Source of the DNA: Paenibacillus sp. J23TS9
GTDB lineage: Bacteria; Bacillota; Bacilli; Paenibacillales; Paenibacillaceae
Assembly (NCBI RefSeq): GCF_018403225.1
Contig: NZ_BOSG01000006.1
Location: 1-64,000, forward strand
Length of the DNA: 64,000 nt
Direction of reading: 5' to 3'
Of the stretch, positions 16,612-29,977 are shown one piece after another. Under the pieces are notes generated by a model. That model was not told the origin of the DNA. It was given only the letters and a program-made list of their open reading frames with translations, and did not search any database. Made by a program: the position numbers and the translations under genes. The stretch's first letter is position 1. The number at the start of each line of letters is the position of its first letter.

Positions 16612-16652
16612 ACAAGAGAAAGAGACCTGGTAAACAGGTCTCTTTCTCTTGT
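16612..16652 (-). terminator. Terminator after the GcvPB-like gene
   Basis: A perfect 18-base inverted repeat (16612-16629 and 16635-16652) with loop GTAAA, 18 bases past the stop of the gene at 16671. It closes the long beta-galactosidase operon. Confidence 0.75.
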
Positions 16653-16670
16653 TAAATAGCCGGATGAAAG

Positions 16671-18248
16671 TTATTTCTGCTCCTGCATCTCCGGCTGAGT
16701 TTTCTTTAAATATGCCCGCCAAGTGATACACCACTGCTTCGGATCGTCCAGCGATGATTCATCATTGCGGTGAACGGTACTGCTATGAGGGGCTGATTTT
16801 ACGATATCCGGCTGCGTATAAGCTTCATTCGAGATATGTTCAAGCGTCTGGATGTATTCGTCCAGATCCTCCCTGGAGTACGATTCAGTAGGCTCCAGCG
16901 TAAACGGCTGCGGTACAATATAAGGGTGATGTGAAGTCCAGTAATGCAGACCGAAATCACACATCCGCCGCGTAATATCCTCCGTCGTGACTCCGGTCTC
17001 GTCCGTGAGCTGCTTCCAGCTGTAACGCACCTGCTCCAGGCGGCGACCTTTAATATAAGGAGCGCTCGCACCGCGGATCTGAAGAATTTTGTGATAGAGA
17101 TAGTTGTTATTCAGCACCGCAACCTGGGCGACATCCTTCAGCCCTTCCGGACCGAGACTCATAATCCAGGCATAAGAGCGGAGCACGGTCTGGGCCACGC
17201 CGTGGAAGCTCCGTACCTTGCCGATACTGTCACCGGTTTGCTCCGTCAGAATATAACGTCCGTCTGCACTCTTGCCCACGAGTGGGCCAGGCAGGAACGG
17301 CTTCAGTTCTTCGGTAACACCCAGTGCCCCCGTCGCCGGTCCGCCGCACATATGTGGCGCCGCAAAGGTCTTATGAAGGTTGAAGAAGCACATGTCAAAG
17401 CCTGCTTCCTTCGCCCGTGTAATTCCAAGCAGACCATTGGCATTCGCCTGATCATAATAACAAACACCGCCGGCGGCATGCACCACATCCGTGAATTCAC
17501 GGATACGATGATTGTAAATCCCCGTGTCTTCCGGGTTCGCCACGACGAAGCCTGCGGTCCGCTCGGAGACGGCGTTCTTCAGCTTCTCAAGATCCGGGAA
17601 TCCGTCCTCATCCGGATGCAGTGTAATAATCTTGTAGCCCTTCACTGCAGCCGTCGCGGCCTGGGAGGGATGCGAGAAGATTGTCGTGATGATCTCATCA
17701 CGCTGATCTCCTTCTCCGCGTGAGTCATGGTAGGCATGGACAATGGAAGCCATGGCCAGCAGCGCCTGCGTTCCACTGCTTGGCTGGAACGAGAAGGCAT
17801 CCATGCCGGAAATCTCACGCATCGCCAGATCGAGATTATGGAATATCTCCAGCATTCCCTGCACGGAATCGACATGCTGCAGCGGATGCAGCTCAGTCAT
17901 GCGTGGATTGCGGATCAGCATCTCGTTAATCCGGGGAATATATTTCATCGTGCAGGTCCCCTGCCCGATTTCGACGTTCATATCTGATCCAAGCGTTTCC
18001 TGAGACAGTCTCAGATAGTGCCGAAGCACCTTGGCCTGACCAATTTCCGGCAGGGCAGGAGCTGCACTCCGTCGCATAGATGCCGGGATGCTGTCTTCCG
18101 CACAGCCAACCGCAGCTGTTACGGCTTGTTCGGTTCCCGGCGGAATAACGCCCCGCTCTCCGGACCGGTGAAGCTCGAAAATAACCGGCTCATCCCATTT
18201 AGCATGGTGGAACTGACGGACCTTATGATCTCTACGTATCCGTTTCAT
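16671..18248 (-). CDS. gcvPB: Glycine decarboxylase P-protein subunit 2-like (GcvPB), divergent
   Basis: A PLP fold-type I protein of the GcvPB family, which with GcvPA forms the decarboxylating half of the glycine cleavage system. The Schiff-base lysine is Lys293 in N-L-H-K-T-F-A-A-P-H. Several stretches differ from those I know as nearly invariant in GcvPB. F-Q-P-S-S-G-T-Q stands for Q-P-S-A-G-A-Q-G, F-S-H-P-S-Q-A-A-T-A for D-S-A-H-G-T-N-P-A-T-A, and H-M-C-G-G-P-A-T-G for H-G-G-G-G-P-G-S-G. It is also longer (525 against about 490 residues). It lies last in an operon with a beta-galactosidase and an SDR, with no gcvT or gcvH. The fold is secure, the glycine-cleavage activity is not. Confidence 0.82.
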   Translation of the reverse strand: MKRIRRDHKVRQFHHAKWDEPVIFELHRSGERGVIPPGTEQAVTAAVGCAEDSIPASMRRSAAPALPEIGQAKVLRHYLRLSQETLGSDMNVEIGQGTCTMKYIPRINEMLIRNPRMTELHPLQHVDSVQGMLEIFHNLDLAMREISGMDAFSFQPSSGTQALLAMASIVHAYHDSRGEGDQRDEIITTIFSHPSQAATAAVKGYKIITLHPDEDGFPDLEKLKNAVSERTAGFVVANPEDTGIYNHRIREFTDVVHAAGGVCYYDQANANGLLGITRAKEAGFDMCFFNLHKTFAAPHMCGGPATGALGVTEELKPFLPGPLVGKSADGRYILTEQTGDSIGKVRSFHGVAQTVLRSYAWIMSLGPEGLKDVAQVAVLNNNYLYHKILQIRGASAPYIKGRRLEQVRYSWKQLTDETGVTTEDITRRMCDFGLHYWTSHHPYIVPQPFTLEPTESYSREDLDEYIQTLEHISNEAYTQPDIVKSAPHSSTVHRNDESSLDDPKQWCITWRAYLKKTQPEMQEQK

Positions 18249-18266
18249 AGCGCTGCCTCCTCCTTT

Positions 18267-19676
18267 TTATGATCCGTATGATGATGTGCTGACAATGGAG
18301 CGAATTGCTTCCACTAGGCGGTCCAGATCTCCCTGCGTATGGATTTCCGTCACGCAGTACAGTGCGCACTGCCCCCACTCCGGATAAGCTGAAGACAAGT
18401 CTTTCCCTCCGAAAATACCTTCCTCCATCAAACGTTGGTTGATCTCGGCAACCGAAAGACCCGTATCATTAAAGTCAATGACGAATTCCTTGAAGAAGGC
18501 CCCGCTGAAACGGAGAGATACACCCGGAACCTCGGCGAGCTGCTTCGCAGCGTAATGCGATTTTTGAATAATAGTACCGCCGACCTCCTGCATTCCAGCC
18601 GGGCCAAGCAGTGACAAATATACGCCTGCCGTAATTCCCCATAAAGCCGTTTGGGTACCCACCGACTCCTTGCCTTTTTCCCGGAGCGCAAAGGATGTAC
18701 GTTCATAAGCGACGTCCCCAAAGCCGTATTCCCCTTCTACTTCAGTTGGCACGATTCCAAACAGTCGTGAAGGATACTCCATCACATATTTCTCCTCATC
18801 ACGTGTAGCGATGAAGCCCGCCTGTCCGCCGCCATAATTCATATGCATGCCCAGCGGCTGTAAATCTCCGCAAATGATATCTGCACCGTAACGTCCCGGC
18901 GGCTCCAGAACTCCGAGCGATATTGGATCAACCCCTACAATAGAAACGGCATTCGCGCCATGGGCAAGCTCCGAGATCTCGGCTCCCTGATCCTCAATGA
19001 TCCCGAGGTAGCCGGGATTCTCAAAATACACGGCTGCAATGTCATTGCTTAATTTTCCGCGCAGGTCATCCAGATCGATCTGACCTGTTGCCGGATCGAT
19101 CTCTACATACTGGATCTCCATGACCGGCGTGCAGTAATTACGGATAATTGCTGCTTTATCCGGATCAACCGAACGCGGCAGCAAGGCAGTTTTGCGACCT
19201 GTGATGCGGCCTGCCATGCGGATGGCGGTGGAAGCCGCCTGTGCCCAATCAAAAGTCGGAACATTCACGACATCCATATCCACCAGCTCAGCCAGCAGGC
19301 TTTGATATTCAAACAAGGCCTGGAATCTTCCATGGTCTTCGTAAGGCTCTCCGGCATAAGCGGTCACAAATTCAGAACGCTGGTTTATCTCGTCACATAC
19401 GGCCGGAATAAAATGCTGCCAGCATCCGGCGCCAAGAAAATTGAGATAGTCCGCACCATGCTTGTTCTTCGCCAGCAAGCCGTCAATATGACGGCGCAGC
19501 TCGTATTCATTCATCGCTGGAGGAAGGTTCATCTCCCGGTTCAGCTTCAAGCTCTCGGGTATCGCGTCGTGAAGCTGATCCATGGATGTGAGGCCGATTT
19601 CCTTCAGCATCGCGTCCCGGACCTCCGGAACGGTATTGGGAATATAAGGATGGGCATAAGTTCTGTTGTCAGCCAA
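18267..19676 (-). CDS. gcvPA: Glycine decarboxylase P-protein subunit 1-like (GcvPA), divergent
   Basis: A 469-residue partner of the following GcvPB-like gene, 18 bases apart. The family opening H-P-Y-I-P-N-T and the segment F-L-G-A-G-C-W-Q-H-F-I-P-A-V (80-93) identify it. The glycine-decarboxylase hallmark T-P-Y-Q-P-E-x-S-Q-G, however, reads A-Y-A-G-E-P-Y-E-D-H-G here (107-116), and Y-D-G-x-T-A reads F-D-W-A-Q-A (142-147). The start is TTG, eight bases after GGAGG. It follows the SDR gene by 47 bases in the beta-galactosidase operon. As with its partner, the substrate may not be glycine. Confidence 0.82.
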   Translation of the reverse strand: MADNRTYAHPYIPNTVPEVRDAMLKEIGLTSMDQLHDAIPESLKLNREMNLPPAMNEYELRRHIDGLLAKNKHGADYLNFLGAGCWQHFIPAVCDEINQRSEFVTAYAGEPYEDHGRFQALFEYQSLLAELVDMDVVNVPTFDWAQAASTAIRMAGRITGRKTALLPRSVDPDKAAIIRNYCTPVMEIQYVEIDPATGQIDLDDLRGKLSNDIAAVYFENPGYLGIIEDQGAEISELAHGANAVSIVGVDPISLGVLEPPGRYGADIICGDLQPLGMHMNYGGGQAGFIATRDEEKYVMEYPSRLFGIVPTEVEGEYGFGDVAYERTSFALREKGKESVGTQTALWGITAGVYLSLLGPAGMQEVGGTIIQKSHYAAKQLAEVPGVSLRFSGAFFKEFVIDFNDTGLSVAEINQRLMEEGIFGGKDLSSAYPEWGQCALYCVTEIHTQGDLDRLVEAIRSIVSTSSYGS

Positions 19677-19723
19677 AATTAACGCCTCCGTTCTGTGTTG
19701 GAAAGAGAAATGATATATCCGTT

Positions 19724-24453
<4,730 letters not shown>

Positions 24454-24457
<4 letters not shown>

Positions 24458-25443
24458 GGGGTCTGCCCTCCCTTTCTCGCCTTAAGCTTCTTCTGCGGAT
24501 TCTTTTTCATTTCGCCTTCATAGAACACCCAGGCTTCCGATGACTTGAATACGAGGAATGTCAGCGTAAGCACGATCAGGAACATGAACCAGGCATTCGC
24601 AGCGGAATATCCCATTTTGAAATATTTGAATGCGTTCTCATACATATACATGGCATAGAAATAGGTAGATTTCAGCGGCCCGCCTCCCGTAAGCAAGAGC
24701 GCCAGCGTGAGCTGCTGGAATGCCGCAATAATGGATGTAATCAGATTGAATAGGATGGTCGGCGTAATCATCGGGATCGTCACGCTAAAGAATTGACGGA
24801 TTTTACCCGCCCCATCGATCGAAGCAGATTCGTACAGATCCCGGGGAATGCCTTTTAGTCCCGCCAAGAAAATAAGCATCATGGACCCCTGGCCCCAAAG
24901 ACTCGCGACCACCATTGCTACCAGCGACCATTTCGTATCATTCAGCCAATCGGGTCCCTGGATGCCAAAGATTGAGAGGAAGTAATTCAGTATCCCGTAA
25001 TCTCCGCTATACACCCACGACCAGATCATGGCCAGCGCCACGCCAGAAATGACAGACGGCAAATAGAATGCCGTACGGAAAATTGCACTCCCTCGAACCT
25101 TTTGATTCAGAAGCATGGCGAGGCCGAGCGCGACCACGATATTGAGCGGAACGAAGAGAACCGCAAACTTCAGTGTCACAAACAGGGATTTCCAGAACAT
25201 TGGATCATCGGTAAACATCTCCACGTAATTATCCAGACCGATAAAGGTTACCTTGCCGACAATCGGCCAATCAAAAAATGAAATAATCAAGGAGAACAAC
25301 AGCGGTCCTAAGGTAAAAACGATAAATCCGAAGACCCAAGGGAAGATAAAGAGGTAGGGGGCAGCCCCACCCCATCTGCGTTTTTTCAAGGCCTTAAGGG
25401 CGGCTGTCTGTTCCCGTGTATTCTGCAGGTAGGTCTGAGCCAT
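24454..25443 (-). CDS. Carbohydrate ABC transporter permease (MalF type)
   Basis: A 329-residue permease: a cytoplasmic N-terminus rich in Lys/Arg, first helix around 30-55, and the EAA-type loop Y-E-S-A-S-I-D-G-A-G-K-I-R-Q-F-F in the C-terminal half. It pairs with the MalG-type permease that follows. It starts at ATG after an AAGGTTAGGAG site, 25 bases downstream of the solute-binding protein gene. Confidence 0.92.
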
Positions 25444-25468
25444 CTCCTAACCTTCTTTCTAAAATGAA

Positions 25469-26740
25469 TTATTTCAAATACCGTTCACTGTCCTTGACAG
25501 CCTGGTTCAGCACTTCTTGGGCATTACCGCCATGCATTACCGCCTCTACAGCAGCGGACAGCTGGCGATTCACTTCATTCCATTTTGGATTCAGCAGAAA
25601 TGCGGGTGTGTTGTCTGAGCGTTCAAGCATCGTATAGTAAGGCTTGTAAAGCGGATCCTGATCCTTCTTCAGCTCGTTAACGACACTTTGCCGCACAGGC
25701 AGGTCTGCAACACGCATTTTGATCGATTCATTGGATACATAGTACTTAACGAACTCCCATGCGAGATCCTTTTGCTTGGAGTCTTTGGCAATAGACAGCG
25801 CGGATTCGGCCAGCACACCCTTAACCGGTTTGCCTGCGAAAGCCGGTATTTCGACAGTGCCTACATCGATACCCGCTTGTTTGAACGATTCCAGCGGCCA
25901 GATTCCGCTTTCCCACATGGCGATTTTACCGGCTTTAAAAATATCATCGCCGCTCTGTTGGCCTTTACCGCCAGTGAGCACCGCAGAGCCGTTTTTCACC
26001 ATATCGCCGAACATCTGGATGGATTCAGCCGTCTCTTTGCTGTTCATGTAGCCCTCAATGGTTTTGCCGTCCGGTGAGATGAAGGAGCTGCCATTACTCC
26101 AAACAAAGCCCTGCAAATCATAAGTATCATTCTCGGCGCGTGCCCCGAAACCATATTGCTTCTTGGATTTGTCGGTCAGCTTTTTGGCAATTTCCTGAAA
26201 CTCGTTCCAAGTCCATCCGTCTTTTGGATAAGGGATGCCCGCCGCATCAAACAGCTTCTTGTTGTAATAGACGACACGGGTGGTAAACCCGGCAGGAATA
26301 CCATACAGCTTGCCATCAATTTTTCCGTAGTTGAATAATCCTTTGTAGAAATCATCTATGTTCAGATCTTTATCCTTGTCTGCGAAGCTGTCCAGCGGCT
26401 CCAGTGATTGATGATAGGTCGGGAAATCCCACATATACATCACATCAGGCGGGTTAGCCGCTCCAAAGCCTGCGGCCAGCTTCTGATCGAAACCGTCTGC
26501 ATAGGCCTCTACCTGTACCTTTGTGCCCGGATGATCCGATTCGAATTTTTTGGCGATATCCTGCTCAATCTTGAGCGCGTCCCCCGTGTCCCAGGTCGCA
26601 AAGCGGAGCGTCTTTTGATTCGAGCCGCCACTCTCCTGGCTGGCTGTTCCGGTACTTCCGTCTTTACCGCCGCATGCAGAAAGTACGGATACCATCATCG
26701 TTGTTGCAAGGACAATGAGTGAAATTCTTTTTTTCTTCAT
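25469..26740 (-). CDS. Sugar-binding lipoprotein of ABC importer
   Basis: A 423-residue extracellular solute-binding protein of family 1. The signal peptide ends in the lipobox L-S-A-C (Cys23), so it is lipid-anchored outside the membrane. The body has the family pattern (T-L-R-F-A-T-W-D near the start, then P-D-V-M-Y-M-W-D, and V-V-Y-Y-N-K-K-L-F-D-A-A-G-I-P-Y-P). First transport gene of the unit; a cre-like inverted repeat and the probable operon promoter lie in the 130 bases before it. Confidence 0.93.
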   Translation of the reverse strand: MKKKRISLIVLATTMMVSVLSACGGKDGSTGTASQESGGSNQKTLRFATWDTGDALKIEQDIAKKFESDHPGTKVQVEAYADGFDQKLAAGFGAANPPDVMYMWDFPTYHQSLEPLDSFADKDKDLNIDDFYKGLFNYGKIDGKLYGIPAGFTTRVVYYNKKLFDAAGIPYPKDGWTWNEFQEIAKKLTDKSKKQYGFGARAENDTYDLQGFVWSNGSSFISPDGKTIEGYMNSKETAESIQMFGDMVKNGSAVLTGGKGQQSGDDIFKAGKIAMWESGIWPLESFKQAGIDVGTVEIPAFAGKPVKGVLAESALSIAKDSKQKDLAWEFVKYYVSNESIKMRVADLPVRQSVVNELKKDQDPLYKPYYTMLERSDNTPAFLLNPKWNEVNRQLSAAVEAVMHGGNAQEVLNQAVKDSERYLK

Positions 26741-26775
26741 ATTGTCAGCTCCCCTGTCAATGAGGTGTATAATAA

Positions 26776-26815
26776 TTGAACCGCTTTCATCGTAACTCTA
26801 ATGAAAGCGGTTCAA
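26776..26815. promoter_or_regulatory. Inverted repeat of two cre-like sites before the transporter genes
   Basis: TTGAACCGCTTTCAT (26776-26790) and its exact inverse ATGAAAGCGGTTCAA (26801-26815) are ten bases apart. Each arm resembles a cre box with two departures from the 14-base consensus. Together they form a 15-bp hairpin between the YesN gene and the solute-binding gene, so it could combine CcpA repression with partial termination. Confidence 0.5.
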
Positions 26816-26870
26816 AACGTGCATCTATTCGAATGTTGTTGTGATTTTGTTCGAATTATCCGGGCAGGTG

Positions 26871-28055
26871 TCATTCTGTTCGGAGCGCCTCTCCTTTTTG
26901 TTGGTTGCGGTAATGGCTTGGCGTCTGACCCGTACAACGTTTGAACCATTTACTGAAATATTTGCTGTCTCCAAGTCCCGTGCGCTCGGCAATCTCCTGC
27001 ATCGTCAGTGTCGTATCCCGCAGCAGACCAGATGCCAGGCGCAGCTTGCGCTTATATTGGAAGGCGATAAAGCTGTCTCCGACTGCCTTCTTGAACAAAA
27101 TGGAGAAGTGGCTGCGGCTGAGACCGACCTCCTCTGCAAGCTCGCTCGCCGACCAGTCGGCAGCCGGATTCGAATGCAGCAGATTTACAGCCTTCCAGAT
27201 TGGCTCCGGCCAATCCTCGCCTGATACTCCATAGATTCGCTCCAGCTCCGCCTCTTTATGCAGAGACTGAAAGGCCTCCTTCAGATCGTCACTGTGCAGC
27301 AAAGAGCCTCTGCGGCTCCACTGCAGCTTGCCGCATCTGCTCTTGCTCTCAACCAGAAGGCTATCCGCGGCTCCCCGAAGGGAATCAGGCACGACCCAGT
27401 AGCAATATTCCTCCCCGTAAGGAATCAGCGTTCCTTCACACATGCTGCGGTCGTCATGACCTGCATCCTGCAGAAGCCCGTTCCATGAAGACCCGCACTC
27501 CGCCGTTCGGATTAAATAAATATACAGCGGCTGTCCATTAAAATGCCACTGGCCTTCATGCAGCGTGGCAAGCTCGGCCGGGAATTTATCACTGTGTCCG
27601 TTCAGCCAGGCAAAAAGCAGCGTCTCCAGGCGTTCGCCATCCTGTGGGGCATTGGAGGATGGTGCCGATAGATCCTGCTGAAACTGCCTCAGCATCCCCT
27701 CCAGCTCTTCATCCTCAAAAGCCGTCTTCAGAAGGTAGCCCGAAGCCCCCAGGCGGATCCCCTGCTGCGCATATTCAAAATCCCGATGGCAGCTAAGCAA
27801 AATGATCTTCGTATTCTGCGCCGTCTCCTTTACTTTACGGGACAGTTCAATACCATCCATCTCCGGCATCACAATATCCGTTATCACCACTTCAGGCCGG
27901 TACTCCAAAAAAGCCTCCCAGGCTTTCAACCCGTTGGGAGCATCAGCTACGACTTCCATCCCAAACTGTTCCCAAGGTACGGTTGAGCGCAGCCCTTTAC
28001 GTACAATGCTCTCATCATCAGCGATCAGCACCTTAATCTTCTTTGCTGTATCCAT
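26871..28055 (-). CDS. Response regulator, YesN/AraC type
   Basis: A 394-residue regulator. The receiver domain (1-125) has the acidic pair D13-D14, phospho-acceptor Asp60 and a conserved lysine in Y-L-L-K. The C-terminal 100 residues carry the AraC double helix-turn-helix, ending in M-Q-E-I-A-E-R-T-G-L-G-D-S-K-Y-F-S-K-W-F-K. It overlaps the kinase gene by 23 bases and precedes the sugar ABC transporter it presumably activates. Confidence 0.92.
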   Translation of the reverse strand: MDTAKKIKVLIADDESIVRKGLRSTVPWEQFGMEVVADAPNGLKAWEAFLEYRPEVVITDIVMPEMDGIELSRKVKETAQNTKIILLSCHRDFEYAQQGIRLGASGYLLKTAFEDEELEGMLRQFQQDLSAPSSNAPQDGERLETLLFAWLNGHSDKFPAELATLHEGQWHFNGQPLYIYLIRTAECGSSWNGLLQDAGHDDRSMCEGTLIPYGEEYCYWVVPDSLRGAADSLLVESKSRCGKLQWSRRGSLLHSDDLKEAFQSLHKEAELERIYGVSGEDWPEPIWKAVNLLHSNPAADWSASELAEEVGLSRSHFSILFKKAVGDSFIAFQYKRKLRLASGLLRDTTLTMQEIAERTGLGDSKYFSKWFKRCTGQTPSHYRNQQKGEALRTE

Positions 28056-29769
28056 CGGAATGCTCCTCCCTTTTGGGCCAACGAATGATTATAGTCGTCC
28101 CCTCACCCTTCGTCGAATGTACCGTAAGCCCAAACTCCGGGCCGAAATGAAGCTTAAACTTCTGGTCTGCGTTCTGCACGCCCAGTCCCCCGCGCCCGCG
28201 GCGCGTTGGTCCCGGAATAAATAAACGCTCCAGCTTTTCTGCCGATATCCCGGCACCATTGTCCTTCAAAGTCAGCAGAAGCTCTTCCTTCTCCTCTCTG
28301 ACACCAAGTTCAATAAGACCAACCCCATCGGTAAAGCCATGAAAAAATATATTTTCGAACAGCGGCTGCAGCGTCATCCGTGGAATCAGATACAGCTTCA
28401 GCGCTTCCTCACAATGGAGTTCATAGCGGAAGACATCACCATACCTGATCTCCTGAATTTTCAGGAAATGCTCAATCATGCGCAATTCTCTGCCAAGTGT
28501 AATCAGCTCCTGCGATATATCGAGATTCCCTTCCAGTACCATCGTCAGGTGATACAGCATCTGGCGGATATCCTCGGCTCCTTCGAGCCGGGCTTTCCAT
28601 TGGATCGAATTCAGCGTATTGAAAAGCAAATGCGGATTAATCTGATAATGAAAAGCCTTCAGCTCGGCTTCCTTCTTCAGCCGCTCGCTTTGTTCCACTT
28701 CTTGTACCAGCGTCTGCACTCCGCTGACCATCCGGTTAAAGCTCATATCGAGGCTTCCCAGCTCATCCCGGCCTTCGATAGGCATCCGGGTATCCAGTTT
28801 ACCAAAGCTGACCTTTTGCATGGAATCCTTTAGGGAGCGGATCCGGTCCGTAAACCGGGAGGAGAATATATAGGCAAGTCCAAAGGCCAGCAAACACGAA
28901 ATAACTGCTACCACAATGGTGTTGAAACGAATAATTCCCGACGATAGATAAAATGCTTTGGCAGGCAGCCTTGCTTCAAGAGTCCACTGACTCACAGCCA
29001 GTGTCCGGTCCCAGATCATATCGCTGTCTTTCGGAGTGAATGCCGATGCACTTTGGTATACGATTCTTCCGTCCGCCGCCTTAATCGTCAGATGGGCCTT
29101 TGTATCCTTCTCAAACAGCCTGAACATATGAAGCAGCTCCTGAGCATTTTCCTCAATCAGAATCGTGCTGCCGTCCTGAGCACCGTTTGAGTTATGGATA
29201 GGTACGGCGAGCCCCAGTACAGGCAAATTGGGATCACCTGCACTGGTCATCGCATGGTTTTGCATATAAAAGCCAAGCCAGTAGATTCCTTGATATGAGG
29301 ATGGCTTCTCCTTCCATGCAGGGATGCTTCCAAGCTTGGTGACATCCAGATTGTTCTCACCATAATAATAGCCTGACGGAGTGATAATATATATTCCCGC
29401 CGTCTTGTCGGTCCGAAGTGATTTGAGAAGAGCTTCAAAGTCATTTTTCTCGATGATTTCGTTATAGGTTACCGGAGCCCGGTTCCCGAGATCCGTGCGA
29501 GCCGGATCCAGCAAATAAGAATAGATCGTCTCACTCATTTGCTTCATCCGGCTTAAGGATGAACTGGTCTGCTGCTCTAACTGCGCTACGGCATTCTCAC
29601 CGTATTTCCCAAACTGCGAATTGATTATTCTGGCAGACTGGTAATACGATACCGCACCCAGTGAGAGCAGAGGAATGAGGGTTACGATGAGAAAGCAAAA
29701 TAACAACTTGGTTCGGATGCTTCGATAAGATCCGGACCAGATACGGCGGTAAAGCCAGTGGATATTCAT
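28033..29769 (-). CDS. Sensor histidine kinase, YesM type
   Basis: A 578-residue membrane kinase: first helix around 22-42, an extracellular Cache-like sensor domain, second helix around 275-300, HAMP, then the YesM/LytS-type kinase domain with phospho-acceptor His in Y-Q-I-N-P-H-L-L-F-N-T-L-N. The ATP-binding region has L-K-D-N-G-A-G-I and G-G-L-G-V-Q-N. It probably senses an extracellular sugar or the loaded lipoprotein encoded downstream. First gene of the long operon. Confidence 0.92.
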   Translation of the reverse strand: MNIHWLYRRIWSGSYRSIRTKLLFCFLIVTLIPLLSLGAVSYYQSARIINSQFGKYGENAVAQLEQQTSSSLSRMKQMSETIYSYLLDPARTDLGNRAPVTYNEIIEKNDFEALLKSLRTDKTAGIYIITPSGYYYGENNLDVTKLGSIPAWKEKPSSYQGIYWLGFYMQNHAMTSAGDPNLPVLGLAVPIHNSNGAQDGSTILIEENAQELLHMFRLFEKDTKAHLTIKAADGRIVYQSASAFTPKDSDMIWDRTLAVSQWTLEARLPAKAFYLSSGIIRFNTIVVAVISCLLAFGLAYIFSSRFTDRIRSLKDSMQKVSFGKLDTRMPIEGRDELGSLDMSFNRMVSGVQTLVQEVEQSERLKKEAELKAFHYQINPHLLFNTLNSIQWKARLEGAEDIRQMLYHLTMVLEGNLDISQELITLGRELRMIEHFLKIQEIRYGDVFRYELHCEEALKLYLIPRMTLQPLFENIFFHGFTDGVGLIELGVREEKEELLLTLKDNGAGISAEKLERLFIPGPTRRGRGGLGVQNADQKFKLHFGPEFGLTVHSTKGEGTTIIIRWPKREEHSDGYSKED

Positions 29770-29852
29770 ACACAGTTTCTCCCCTCACCAGCAGTACGTA
29801 TATCTGCATTCTAGCATGGACAGACATCCAATAGATAAACCCCTCCACTACA

Positions 29853-29866
29853 TGATACCGCTTTCA
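29853..29866. promoter_or_regulatory. cre site (CcpA operator), perfect match
   Basis: Read on the minus strand, TGAAAGCGGTATCA fits the cre consensus TGWAANCGNTNWCA at all 14 positions. It lies 84 bases before the YesM gene, so catabolite repression of the whole kinase-transporter-galactosidase operon is likely. Confidence 0.7.
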
Positions 29867-29922
29867 ATTTATCTGCTGCAGATAACTTTTATCTATCGTT
29901 ATCGAATCATCCAACAAACGGG

Positions 29923-29972
29923 AAAAGCACCTCCCCTAAAAGCTGTTAAAAACAGCCGGGGAAGTGCGCTTT
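29923..29972 (-). terminator. Terminator after the GH63-like gene
   Basis: Read leftwards, GCACTTCCCC pairs with GGGGAGGTGC through one G-T wobble around an inner GGCTGTT/AACAGCT stem, followed by TTTT. It separates the glycosidase gene from the YesM operon. Confidence 0.7.
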
Positions 29973-29977
29973 AATGC

